Assembly: GCA_946185225.1 (NCBI GenBank)
Contig: CAMHIM010000008.1
Coordinates: 1 to 37,761 of the forward strand
Direction of reading: 5' to 3'
Source of the DNA: an uncultured Prevotellaceae bacterium
GTDB taxonomy: Bacteria > Bacteroidota > Bacteroidia > Bacteroidales > Bacteroidaceae
DNA length: 37,761 nt
Below are positions 26,661-35,660 of this stretch, in pieces. The position numbers were made by a program, and so were the translations under genes. Each line of letters begins with the position of its first letter. Position 1 is the first letter of the stretch. The notes beneath the pieces were generated by a model that was not told the DNA's origin, made no database searches, and worked only from the letters and a program-made list of their open reading frames with translations.

Positions 26661-26740
26661 GAAGGTCCGACACATTCAACGCGAAAGTCCGGCACTTTCG
26701 GGGTAAAAGTCCGGCAGTTTCCCCAGAAAGACATTTTTTG
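26661..26740. repeat. Three-unit 22-bp intergenic array with a diverged core
   Basis: Three consecutive 22-bp units (26661-26682, 26683-26704, 26705-26726) and a partial fourth. The core is GAAAGTCCGGCACTTTC, of which the middle unit is a perfect hairpin (CGAAAGT / ACTTTCG around CCGGC). The period and the AAAG..CCG..CTTTC layout match the array at 12.18 kb, although the core sequence differs. It lies between two genes in the same direction. Confidence 0.82.
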
Positions 26741-26744
26741 ACGA

Positions 26745-26768
26745 GAAACGAATGCCGTTTCGTTTTTT
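26745..26768 (+). terminator. Weak hairpin plus T-run before the fused protease gene
   Basis: 6-bp stem GAAACG / CGTTTC (26745-26750 and 26756-26761) with a 5-base loop followed by GTTTTTT. It would end the helicase transcript. It overlaps the track's start codon at 26752, supporting a later start for the protease. Confidence 0.5.
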
Positions 26769-26773
26769 CTTCG

Positions 26774-26781
26774 TACCTTTG
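26774..26781 (+). promoter_or_regulatory. -7 box immediately before the fused protease gene
   Basis: TACCTTTG ends 6 bases before the ATG at 26788. If transcription starts at the usual distance, the mRNA has a leader of only about 0-5 bases. The -33 element is not obvious at 19-21 bases upstream. Confidence 0.6.
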
Positions 26782-26787
26782 TCGGCT

Positions 26788-29700
26788 ATGAGAGAGATTT
26801 TCTGTAAAATACGAAAAGCACTACTGTTTCTAACACCATTTTGCTACGCTGCAACAGTATCCCTGCCGGCATCCGGCCAGGAATGCGTTGCCGGATGGCA
26901 CAAAGGATACACCCCTACCCTTCAAGGAGCCAACATCGAGGCTGCCCTGCAGTTGCTGCGTGACAGCGGGCGCAAGCCTACAGGTCCCGTAGTAGTAGGC
27001 ATTATTGACTCCGGCATCGACACGACAGCCGTCACTCTGCAGCAAAGCCTATGGACCAATCCCGGCGAACGCCTTGACGGCCGCGACACCGACGGCAACG
27101 GCTATGCCGACGACCTGCACGGCTGGAACTTTCTGGGCACCCGCGACGGCAAGTTCAACATGACGAGTGCCGGCACCGAGGAATACCGCCAGTTCAAGCG
27201 GCTCTACCCCAAGTACAAGAACGTCAAGGAACGCTCAGAGGCAAAGGACAAGAAGGAGTATGACTTCTACCTCAGGATGCGCCACGAGGCCAAGATTGAC
27301 AGCTACCTGCGTTTCTACGAGCTGGCCTGTGAGTCACGGGAGACCATGAACGCCTCGTCGCTGAAGCGGCTGGAGGAAATGGAGAAGAACATCTACAGCA
27401 TAGAACATAGCCAGGACAAGCGGCTGCTCATAGGCGACAACATGGAGGATGCCCGTGACCGCTACTATGGCAACCCGACACTGACCATCGAAGGCTGTGA
27501 GCACGGCACGTTCGTCGCCGGCATCATCGGCGGACAGACGGTTGCCGACTCCCGCTACCAGGGCATTGCTCCCGACATAGCCCGTCTCATGATAGTACGT
27601 GCCAGCCCCGACGGCGACGAGTACGACAAAGACGTGGCCTCGGCCATCCGCTATGCCGTCGACAACGGCGCCCGCGTCATCAACATCAGCCTGGGCAAGT
27701 ACTACTCACCGCAGGAGCGCATGGTGAACGACGCCATCCGCTACGCACAGAGCCATGATGTCGTCATCGTCCATGCTGCCGGCAACAACAGCAAGGACCT
27801 GGACACCATCGCTGTCTACCCCTCGGGAACCAACCGTGCGGGACACTTCTTCGACAACTTCATCCGCGTAGGAGCCACTGACGAACAGGGGCACGTGGCA
27901 GACTTCTCGAACTACGGAGCCTCCAGGGTACACCTTTTCGCACCCGGCACCGACATCGCCTCCGTCTTCCCCGGCAACCAGTACAAGCTGTCACAGGGCA
28001 CCAGTTTATCGGCACCCGTCGTGACAGGCATCATTGCCCTGCTGCGCAGCTACTTCCCCGAACTGAAGGCCCCGCAGATACGTCAGTTGCTGATGGAGAC
28101 GGTGCGGCCCATGGACGGTAAGACAAGCATCAGCGGCGGCACCGTCGACATGCTGGCAGCCGTCCACCGGCTGACTGACGGCCCCGTCAACTGGTATGGC
28201 GCCGAGTCCGTCAGCGAGAAGAACGTCTCCTCACTGGTCAGCAACCTGAACATTTTACCCTCCTTCATCAGCGGGACCCCCTTCGTCAAGTGGGAGAAAG
28301 ACGACAAGCAGTTCATGGTCGATGCCCGTACGGGCAAGGTAACCCCCCTGAACCAGGACGTCATCGACGCCTACAAGCGCCGTCACCCGAAGGAGCAGGA
28401 GGAAGACCGCTTCGGGTTCCACTTCGGCAAATCGACACAGACCCGCGACTCACTCTACACCATGCTGGGCGACCGCTACAACCTGCATGTACGCGACAAC
28501 CGCACGGGCGACATCCGCCAGCTGACCACCGACGGCCGCGCCTTCGCCTCCTACTGTTCCCAGGGTGCGAAGGACACACTGAGCGAGAAGCATCCCATTG
28601 GATTCTGGCGCGGACACGTGTACCTGTGCATGGTCTACGACGACACCAAGGTAGGCTACCTGAACATCGTACACAGCACAGTCACCCCCCCCAGTCTGGA
28701 GCAGAAGAAGATGCCCCTGCCCGGAGGCAATGCCATCCGTCACTACCGGCTCTACTGGTATAACGCCGACACCGGCGAAGGCCGGCTGCTGCCCGTCTCG
28801 CCCCGTCCTGACGACTTCATCCAGCTGGACTACGGCAAGGAGGACGATCACATTTTCCTGCTGCGCCGCAACCGCAGCGTCGACACGCTGGAGCTGTGCC
28901 GCATCGACATACCCACAGGTGAGATACGTACCGTCATCTCTGAGCCATGCCTACCCCACGTGAACGTCAATATGTTCCACTACCACGTGCTCAACCACGG
29001 CCGTGAGATACTCTGGTGGAGTGAGCGTACAGGACGCGGCAACTACTACCTTTACGACGGCCGCACAGGACAGCTGAAGAACCGTGTCACCCTGGGCGAC
29101 GGACTGGTGGCAGGACGCATTGAACACATCGATACACTCGGCCGTAGCATCGTCTTCCTCGGCTACGGACAGGAGCAGGGCGTCGACCCCAACTACACCT
29201 ATTATTATAAGGCAAGTCTTGACGGCCGCCGGCAGCAATTGCTGACCTACGGCAACGGCGAACACCAGCTGCAGTTGAGCCACAACGGGCGATGGGCCAT
29301 TGACACCTACTCACGCATGGACCTGCCACCTGTCTACAATGTCGTCAGTCTCGACAACCCCAAGAAGCACTTTGAGTTCTACCGCACCAGCGAGGAAGAC
29401 TGTCTGAAAGCTGGGTGGGTAAAGCCTACGCTGGTCAAGGTGAAGGCCGCCGACAACGAGACCGACCTCTACGGCGTCATGTACCTGCCGCGTGAAGCAC
29501 GCGAGAACCCCGCCACTACGAAGAAGTTCCCCGTCATCTCCAACGTCTACCCCGGTCCGCAGGACGACCAGATACCCCGTAGGTTCACCGTCGACGAGAA
29601 CGGCAACCAGTCGCTGGCCGAGCTGGGCTTCGTCGTCGTCAACGTCCAGCCCCGCGGCTCGTCGCCCCTGCGCGGACGCGACTTCTACTGCTACGGCTAC

Positions 29701-30213
29701 GGCAACCTGCGCGACTACCCCGTGGCCGACGACCGCCACACCATTGAGACGCTGGCCGCCAAATACCCCTTCATCGACCTCGACCGCGTGGGTATCTACG
29801 GCCACAGCGGTGGAGGCTTCGAGACGGTAGCCGCCATGCTCAACAATCCGGACTTCTACAAGGTCGGCGTGGCCGCCTCCGGCAACCACGACAACAACGC
29901 CTACATCCAGTGGTGGGCCGAGACCTACCACGGCTACGGCCGGCCCATCCCCACCAACATGGAGCTGGCCTCACGCCTGAAGGGACGGCTCCTGCTCATG
30001 ACGGGCGAGGTGGACGAGAACGTCCCCGTCACCAGCACCTACCGCATGGCCGACGCCCTGATGAAGGCCGGCAAGCGCTTCGATATGTTCGTACTGCCCG
30101 AACAGGGCCACGGACTGGCGGGCGACTACTACCAGAACCTCATCCGCTACTACTTCCTGGAGCACCTCGTGAGTCCGGAGAAGACAGACATAGACATTGT
30201 TAACCACAAATAA
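26788..30213 (+). CDS. Secreted double-protease fusion: subtilisin (S8) + DPP-IV/prolyl-oligopeptidase-type (S9)
   Basis: One unbroken frame; I start at the ATG at 26788 (1141 residues) because the track's 26752 start lies in a hairpin and upstream of the -7 box. A signal peptide ends near PASGQ. Numbering from 26788, the S8 domain (~35-455) has Asp74 in GIIDSGID, His239 in EHGTFVAGIIGG and Ser406 in QGTSLSAPVVTG, with a ~130-residue charged insertion between Asp and His. A propeller region follows (~480-840), with the DPP-IV-type segment WWSERTGRGNYYLYDG. The S9 hydrolase domain (~870-1130) has Ser1007 in YGHSGGG, Asp1076 in GEVDENV and His1108 in QGHGL. Both triads are intact. No DPP-IV 'EE' substrate motif was recognised, so S9 specificity is open. 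susC follows after 10 bases. It probably digests proteins in the periplasm or at the cell surface. Confidence 0.92.
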   Translation: MREIFCKIRKALLFLTPFCYAATVSLPASGQECVAGWHKGYTPTLQGANIEAALQLLRDSGRKPTGPVVVGIIDSGIDTTAVTLQQSLWTNPGERLDGRDTDGNGYADDLHGWNFLGTRDGKFNMTSAGTEEYRQFKRLYPKYKNVKERSEAKDKKEYDFYLRMRHEAKIDSYLRFYELACESRETMNASSLKRLEEMEKNIYSIEHSQDKRLLIGDNMEDARDRYYGNPTLTIEGCEHGTFVAGIIGGQTVADSRYQGIAPDIARLMIVRASPDGDEYDKDVASAIRYAVDNGARVINISLGKYYSPQERMVNDAIRYAQSHDVVIVHAAGNNSKDLDTIAVYPSGTNRAGHFFDNFIRVGATDEQGHVADFSNYGASRVHLFAPGTDIASVFPGNQYKLSQGTSLSAPVVTGIIALLRSYFPELKAPQIRQLLMETVRPMDGKTSISGGTVDMLAAVHRLTDGPVNWYGAESVSEKNVSSLVSNLNILPSFISGTPFVKWEKDDKQFMVDARTGKVTPLNQDVIDAYKRRHPKEQEEDRFGFHFGKSTQTRDSLYTMLGDRYNLHVRDNRTGDIRQLTTDGRAFASYCSQGAKDTLSEKHPIGFWRGHVYLCMVYDDTKVGYLNIVHSTVTPPSLEQKKMPLPGGNAIRHYRLYWYNADTGEGRLLPVSPRPDDFIQLDYGKEDDHIFLLRRNRSVDTLELCRIDIPTGEIRTVISEPCLPHVNVNMFHYHVLNHGREILWWSERTGRGNYYLYDGRTGQLKNRVTLGDGLVAGRIEHIDTLGRSIVFLGYGQEQGVDPNYTYYYKASLDGRRQQLLTYGNGEHQLQLSHNGRWAIDTYSRMDLPPVYNVVSLDNPKKHFEFYRTSEEDCLKAGWVKPTLVKVKAADNETDLYGVMYLPREARENPATTKKFPVISNVYPGPQDDQIPRRFTVDENGNQSLAELGFVVVNVQPRGSSPLRGRDFYCYGYGNLRDYPVADDRHTIETLAAKYPFIDLDRVGIYGHSGGGFETVAAMLNNPDFYKVGVAASGNHDNNAYIQWWAETYHGYGRPIPTNMELASRLKGRLLLMTGEVDENVPVTSTYRMADALMKAGKRFDMFVLPEQGHGLAGDYYQNLIRYYFLEHLVSPEKTDIDIVNHK

Positions 30214-30223
30214 CTGGACAGAC

Positions 30224-33200
30224 ATGAAGAGAATCCTCCTGTTTCTAATGCTACTACCACTGGCGGCCCTGGCACAGACCAGGGACGGCGGCGTACAGGT
30301 CAAAGTCGACATCACCGTTGTTGACGAGAACGGCGACATTCTGCCAGGAGCCTCTGTCAAGACCTCTGACAGGAACCTCGGCGTCGTCAGCGACATCAAG
30401 GGCCACGCCAGCCTGTGGGCTTCCAAAGGCTCCACGCTCACCATCACCTACATCGGCATGAAGCCACGCACCATCAAGGTAGGCACCAAGGCCATCACGG
30501 GCAACATCGTCCTGGAGAACGAGGCTACCTCGCTCGACCAGGTGGTGGTGACAGGCTACTCGCAGACGGACATCCGCAAGTCTACCGGCTCCGTAGGCAT
30601 CCTCACCGAGAAGGAGCTGAAGGACCAGCCGCTGGCTAATGTCGACATGCTCATGCAGGGAAAGCTGGTGGGCGTCAACGTCCAGGCCGTCAGCGGACGC
30701 CCCGGTGAGAGTGCCAAGATACGCATCCGCGGTACCGCCTCCATCACCGGCAACAACGAGCCGCTGTGGGTGGTCGACGGCGTTCCCCTGCAGAAGAACA
30801 TCCCGGCGATGGGCAACTCGTACATCCGCTCCGGCGACTTCTCCACCCTCTATGCCAACGGCGTGGCGGGTATTGCACCACAGAACATTGAGAGCATCAC
30901 CGTGCTGAAGGACGCTGCCGCTGCCGCCATCTACGGCACCCAGGCCCAGGCAGGCGTCATCGTCATCACCACGAAGAAGGGCAAGGCGGGTACTATCCAC
31001 GTCAACTACAGCGGCAACGTGTCCATACAGACCTCTCCCTCACGTGACGCAAACCTGATGAACAGCGAGGAGAAACTGGCCTACGAGCAGAGCATCTGGG
31101 ACGAGTTCTCGGCCAACGGCTACGCCAACGGCACGTGGTTCCCCCGTATCGGCATCATTGGCCAGATACGCTCCGGCTACGGCAAGTTCGCCGGCATGAC
31201 GACCGAGGAACAGGACGCCTACATCGACGAGCTGAAGCAGACGAACACCGACTGGTTCAAGGTGCTGTTCCGCAACACCGTCAGCACGAGCCATGACATC
31301 AGCCTCTCTGGCGGCAGTGACAAACTGACCTACTACGTCAGCGGAGGCATGTCGACGAACAAGGGTATCGTCAAGAAGACCGCCTCGGACGGCGCACACT
31401 TCATGTCGAAAATCTCTGCCAACCCCTCAAAAGCCGTCTCGCTGAACTTCGACGTCTCCTATAGCTATCTGAAGAGCCTGTCAGCCAGCAACTCGTTCAA
31501 CATGTTCACCTATGCCTACTTCGCCAACCCCTACGAAAGTCCATATAATGACGATGGGTCCTACAAGGGTGACGACACCTACTTCTCCCTGGCCCGCGTC
31601 AACGGTGACCTGTTGCACATTCTGCCTGACAACGGCGTGAACGTGCTGCGCGAGATTGACGGCACCAAGATGGTGGCTACCAGTTCCTCCATGACCCTGC
31701 GCGGCGACATCACCTACCGGCTGAACGACCACTTCCGGCTCTACGGACTGGCCTCCTACAGTTATAGCACGGACAACTCAGACAACGAAGTCAACCAGGA
31801 CACCTATGCAGCATGGCAGGACCGTCCTTTCGAAGGCTCGAACCTGTTCTCCAAGCGCATCTACGGCAACATGACACAGACGGCCAACAACAACCGCAAC
31901 TGGCAGTTGCGTGCCCAGCTGAACTACAGCCAGACATTCGGCGACATCCACCGCGTCACAGCCCTGGCGGGTTCTGAGGTAAGCAACAACTACGCCAAGA
32001 GCATCTTCCGCAAGGTCTACGGCTATGACCCCGTGACAGGCAACCACTCGCTGCCGCTGCTGGTGGCCGGCGCATCGGGAACCTTCGAAGAGTCGGACAT
32101 GCAGACGTACCAGACCATAGCCAACAGCCTGTCAGGCCAAAGCCGCGTAGAGAATGCCATGGCCTCGTTCTACGGAGCTGCCGACTATGTACTGATGGAC
32201 CGCTACGTGGCCAACGCCACCATCCGTTCCGACGGCTCCAACAACTTCGGTGCCAAGGAGCAGTTCAACCTTACCTGGAGTGCCGGTCTGGCATGGAACA
32301 TAGATGAGGAGTCGTGGATGACCCGCATCAAGCACATCATCAGCCACGCCACCATCCGCCTGTCCACAGGTGTCACCGGCGGCATCAACAAGAGTGTGTA
32401 TCCCGTGCTCATCATGAACTACCAGAACAGTTTCCGTAACAGCGACACACAAGCCTACCGCATGGGTAGCATCGGAAATGCACCGAACGCCCACCTGCGC
32501 TGGGAACGCACGCACGACTGGAACGGAAGCATCGACGTGGGATTCCTGAAGAACCGCCTGAACATGAACCTCTCGTTCTACCACCGCAAGGGCTATGACC
32601 TGGTGACATCGGTACGTGTAGTCTCCACGACAGGATTCACTACCCAAAGCTACAACACCTCCGAGCAGGTAAACCAGGGCGTAGAGCTGATGCTTAACGC
32701 CTCTCCCATCAAGACGAAGGACTGGAGTTGGAGCCTCAGCGGCAACATTGCCTACAACCAGAACGTGCTGACAAAGTACGAGTCACCGCGCGGCAGCATC
32801 TACGGCGACATCTACGTTGACTACCCCCTTGGAAAAATCTTCAGCAGCAAGCCGGCCGGCATTGACCCGGAGACAGGTCTCTACACGTTTGAGAAGCGCA
32901 GCGACTACGATGAGACGGACCCGTACAACTTTGCCAACTACCTCTTCTACATCGGAACGAGCAATTACCCTTGGACGGGCGGTCTTTCTACCCACCTGTC
33001 TTGGAAGAACCTGTCAGTCAGCGTAAGCACATCGTTCTCACTGGGAGCCAAGATAGCCAACTACATCACGCCACGCAGTTCGTACAGCGACGTCAGCCGC
33101 GGCACGAACAACTACATCTACAACACTCGCTACGACGTATATCAGGCACACAACAACATGGTAAAAGAGGCTGCCCACCGCTGGACACCTGACAACCCCG

Positions 33201-33517
33201 TCACCGACGGCTACCCCCGTCTGATTGACGCCCACGGTGATGCGCTGAACCTGAACCAGCAGCAGATACTCTCCTCCATGATTCAGCAGGGCGTGTTCTA
33301 CGAGAACGGCTCCTACTGGAAGATTGGTTCCATGACGCTGACCTACAGCTTCCCGGAACAGATTACCCGTAAGATAGCAGCCTCCAGCCTGGGCATGAGC
33401 TTCACGGCCAACAACCTCTGGATTATCACCAACTACAAGGGTATGAACCCGGAGACGCCGGGAGCCGTGTACCCCATGAGCCGCAGTTTCAGTTTTGGAC
33501 TTAACATTGGATTCTAA
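30224..33517 (+). CDS. SusC/RagA-family TonB-dependent transporter (pair 2)
   Basis: The ATG at 30224 gives the signal peptide MKRILLFLMLLPLAALAQ; the track start at 30197 lies inside the protease gene. 1097 residues. A carboxypeptidase-regulatory-like domain (~25-110, VVDENGDILPGASVKT) is followed by the SusC segment LDQVVVTGYSQ (~115), the plug (~120-250, with RIRGTASITG and QAGVIVITTKKGK) and a beta-barrel ending FSFGLNIGF. It is co-transcribed with the double protease (10-base gap) and with a SusD 35 bases downstream. RagA/RagB of Porphyromonas import oligopeptides, so the protease partner makes peptides the most likely substrate here; this is inference from context, since the sequence alone cannot separate peptide from glycan importers. 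Confidence 0.94.
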   Translation: MKRILLFLMLLPLAALAQTRDGGVQVKVDITVVDENGDILPGASVKTSDRNLGVVSDIKGHASLWASKGSTLTITYIGMKPRTIKVGTKAITGNIVLENEATSLDQVVVTGYSQTDIRKSTGSVGILTEKELKDQPLANVDMLMQGKLVGVNVQAVSGRPGESAKIRIRGTASITGNNEPLWVVDGVPLQKNIPAMGNSYIRSGDFSTLYANGVAGIAPQNIESITVLKDAAAAAIYGTQAQAGVIVITTKKGKAGTIHVNYSGNVSIQTSPSRDANLMNSEEKLAYEQSIWDEFSANGYANGTWFPRIGIIGQIRSGYGKFAGMTTEEQDAYIDELKQTNTDWFKVLFRNTVSTSHDISLSGGSDKLTYYVSGGMSTNKGIVKKTASDGAHFMSKISANPSKAVSLNFDVSYSYLKSLSASNSFNMFTYAYFANPYESPYNDDGSYKGDDTYFSLARVNGDLLHILPDNGVNVLREIDGTKMVATSSSMTLRGDITYRLNDHFRLYGLASYSYSTDNSDNEVNQDTYAAWQDRPFEGSNLFSKRIYGNMTQTANNNRNWQLRAQLNYSQTFGDIHRVTALAGSEVSNNYAKSIFRKVYGYDPVTGNHSLPLLVAGASGTFEESDMQTYQTIANSLSGQSRVENAMASFYGAADYVLMDRYVANATIRSDGSNNFGAKEQFNLTWSAGLAWNIDEESWMTRIKHIISHATIRLSTGVTGGINKSVYPVLIMNYQNSFRNSDTQAYRMGSIGNAPNAHLRWERTHDWNGSIDVGFLKNRLNMNLSFYHRKGYDLVTSVRVVSTTGFTTQSYNTSEQVNQGVELMLNASPIKTKDWSWSLSGNIAYNQNVLTKYESPRGSIYGDIYVDYPLGKIFSSKPAGIDPETGLYTFEKRSDYDETDPYNFANYLFYIGTSNYPWTGGLSTHLSWKNLSVSVSTSFSLGAKIANYITPRSSYSDVSRGTNNYIYNTRYDVYQAHNNMVKEAAHRWTPDNPVTDGYPRLIDAHGDALNLNQQQILSSMIQQGVFYENGSYWKIGSMTLTYSFPEQITRKIAASSLGMSFTANNLWIITNYKGMNPETPGAVYPMSRSFSFGLNIGF

Positions 33518-33552
33518 GCGGGCTGCGCAAATGATAAATGACAAATGACATT

Positions 33553-34941
33553 ATGAAACGACATATCATCACCATCATGGCAGCCCTGGTGCTGACGGGC
33601 TGCACGGAATACCTGGACATCAAGCCTTACGGAAAGACCATTCCCAAGACGACGGAGGAGTTTGCTGCCCTTGTCGATCAGATGTGCGATGCCATTGACA
33701 AAGGCTCCGTTCTGGGAGGCGACATAGTGGGCAGCTACGGCAATACGGTTGACCTGGAGTCTGTCAGCGACAACCTGGCCACCAACCTCACAGGCGGCTC
33801 GGACCGGCTACGGACGTACATCGGACAGGACCTGTCGGCTAAACAGTCTGTTTACTTACACCTCTATGAGCAGATTCGCAACTGCAACATCATCCTGGGC
33901 GAGTATCAGGACGGCCGCGACACGCGTGCCGGCAAGGACATCATCGGCACCTGCTACGCCATCCGCGGTGTGTGCTACTATCAGCTGTTGCGCATGTTCT
34001 GCGCTCCGCCGCTGGCCGACGACGCGAAGTTAGGCGTCCCCATCGTCACCTCGTTCGACATGGAGGCCATGCCCATCCGTTCCACCATTCAGGAGACCAT
34101 CGCCCAGGCCGAGAGCGACTTCAAGACAACCATTGAATATGACATCCAGAACGAGATGTACCGCTTCAACAACGATGTGATGCACGGCTACCTGGCACGC
34201 CTGTACCACTGGTGCGGCCGCTGGAAGGAAGCGCGCAGCGAGGCACTGACCGTACTGGAGAACCACCCGCTGCTGTCAGGCGACGACTATACCAGCATGA
34301 TGTCCACACAGTACGGGCTGAAGGGTAACCGTCTGCTCATGGGAAACCTTATCTCTGACAGTCCGCTGGGCATGAGTGCCACCATGTCCTCCCTGGAGGA
34401 GCGACCACTGAGTGCCAGTCTGGCCACGCTCTTCAAGGAGGGAACCAACGACATACGCCGCAAGGGAAACCTCTTCTTCAACCGGAAGCGCAAGAACCGT
34501 AAGCTCATCTTCTCCGGGCTGCGTTCTGCAGAGATGGCGCTTATCGCCATGGAGTGCGCCTACCACCTGAATGAGCAGGAGACGGCACTGACGGAGTTGA
34601 ACGACTTCCGCAGCAAGCGCATCCTGACAGCCGACTACGCCTACACCATGGAAACGCTTCCTGCCGTCAACACAGAGGCGCTGGTGCAGCAGGACGCTAC
34701 GGGGAAACCCCTGACGCCCCTGCTCCAGGCCATCCTGAACGAGCGCCGCAAGGAGCTCTACCTGGAGAACGGCGACCGCTGGTTCGAGCTGAAGCGCAAC
34801 GGCCGTCCCGAGTGGTGGGTAGGCGTCGGCGGCAAGAAGTACTGGACACGCAAGTACATGTACACGTGGCCCATTCCCCTGAGCGACATTCAGCAACAGC
34901 CCGCTCTCATTCAGAACCCCGGCTATGAAGAAACCTATTAA
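33553..34941 (+). CDS. SusD/RagB-family surface lipoprotein (pair 2)
   Basis: The ATG at 33553 gives the lipoprotein signal MKRHIITIMAALVLTGC (Cys17), preferred over the track start at 33538. 462 residues, on the short side for SusD. Family features are CTEYLDIKPYGKTIPKT at the mature N-terminus, IIGTCYAIRGVCYYQLLRMFCAPP in the helical core, and the closing LNERRKELYLENGDRWFELKR...TWPIPLSDIQQQPALIQNPGY. It should cap the SusC barrel at the cell surface and bind its ligand. Upstream are two near-repeats of AAATGA in the 35-base gap. The tail of the gene runs into a small lipoprotein gene 13 bases later. Confidence 0.93.
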   Translation: MKRHIITIMAALVLTGCTEYLDIKPYGKTIPKTTEEFAALVDQMCDAIDKGSVLGGDIVGSYGNTVDLESVSDNLATNLTGGSDRLRTYIGQDLSAKQSVYLHLYEQIRNCNIILGEYQDGRDTRAGKDIIGTCYAIRGVCYYQLLRMFCAPPLADDAKLGVPIVTSFDMEAMPIRSTIQETIAQAESDFKTTIEYDIQNEMYRFNNDVMHGYLARLYHWCGRWKEARSEALTVLENHPLLSGDDYTSMMSTQYGLKGNRLLMGNLISDSPLGMSATMSSLEERPLSASLATLFKEGTNDIRRKGNLFFNRKRKNRKLIFSGLRSAEMALIAMECAYHLNEQETALTELNDFRSKRILTADYAYTMETLPAVNTEALVQQDATGKPLTPLLQAILNERRKELYLENGDRWFELKRNGRPEWWVGVGGKKYWTRKYMYTWPIPLSDIQQQPALIQNPGYEETY

Positions 34942-34954
34942 ACCCAAGAACGCC

Positions 34955-35152
34955 ATGAAGTACTTTATATATACTATCCTTACTGCTGCGCTCACCCTGG
35001 GAACTGCATCCTGCAAGCACCTGGAGGAAGAGCCGGAAGTGAACCTCGGCTATGACCAGAACTACGCGGTGCCTGACGCAGAAGACCTGACGCCAGAGGA
35101 CTATGCGGCCATCGCTGCCGAAAAGACAGAGTATAACACAAACGCGAAATAA
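34955..35152 (+). CDS. Small acidic lipoprotein of unknown function
   Basis: 65 residues from the ATG at 34955 (the track start at 34925 overlaps susD and would spoil the signal peptide). The signal MKYFIYTILTAALTLGTASC ends in a lipobox with Cys20. The mature part is only 45 residues and strongly acidic, starting CKHLEEEPEV and then PDAEDLTPEDYAAIAAEKTEY. The acidic residues soon after the cysteine could act as a Bacteroidetes surface-export signal (inference). I recognise no domain. Its position 13 bases after susD in the protease operon suggests an accessory part of the SusCD complex or of the protease. Confidence 0.72.
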   Translation: MKYFIYTILTAALTLGTASCKHLEEEPEVNLGYDQNYAVPDAEDLTPEDYAAIAAEKTEYNTNAK

Positions 35153-35186
35153 CAACTTATTTATTAACCCTATTAAACAAAACTCT

Positions 35187-35660
35187 ATGAAGCAAAAACT
35201 TTACTTAGTACTGCTATTGCTGAGTCTGACACTCTCAGGCAATGCAGAAGAGAAGTGGTGCCTCGTCGTGGAGAACGCCAGTGGTGTAAAAACAGCCATC
35301 GCCATTGATCAGGAGCCAGTCATCACGCCGTCGGCTGATGGCTATTCCCTGGCCTACGGAGCGGTTACCACACAATTCACGTGGAGCGAGTCGGTAACGA
35401 TGACGATTGAGCAGACAGAGCCAACGCCGACAGGCATCAAAGAAGTGAAAGGCACATCCTTCCAACTGGCTCCCGGCGAGGTTGCCATGAAGAACGCCAC
35501 CCCTGGTTCCATGGCTCAGATTGTCACCATCGGCGGACGCCAGGTGAAAGCCGTCCGCGTTGCTGACGACGGCACAGTAATCCTCTCTACAGCAGGTCTG
35601 CCCGCTGGCATTTACATCATCAAAACCAACAAGTCATCCTTTAAATTTATCAAGAAATGA
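35187..35660 (+). CDS. Small secreted protein with a T9SS-tail-like C-terminus
   Basis: 157 residues from the ATG at 35187; the track start at 35103 lies within the preceding gene. The signal peptide MKQKLYLVLLLLSLTLSGNA is followed by a short beta-rich part beginning KWCLVVENASGVKTAIAI. The C-terminal ~75 residues resemble a T9SS type A sorting domain or related Bacteroidetes tail: VTIGGRQVKAVRVADDG, then LPAGIYIIKTNKSSFKFIKK. The function is unknown. It overlaps the next gene by 4 bases (ATGA), so the two are translationally coupled. It is the fifth gene of the protease-susCD operon. Confidence 0.75.
   Translation: MKQKLYLVLLLLSLTLSGNAEEKWCLVVENASGVKTAIAIDQEPVITPSADGYSLAYGAVTTQFTWSESVTMTIEQTEPTPTGIKEVKGTSFQLAPGEVAMKNATPGSMAQIVTIGGRQVKAVRVADDGTVILSTAGLPAGIYIIKTNKSSFKFIKK

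Noticed and set aside
26752-26787. Earlier start of the protease at 26752
   Set aside because: The ATG lies in the loop of a terminator-like hairpin and upstream of the -7 box; the ATG at 26788 starts a plain signal peptide.
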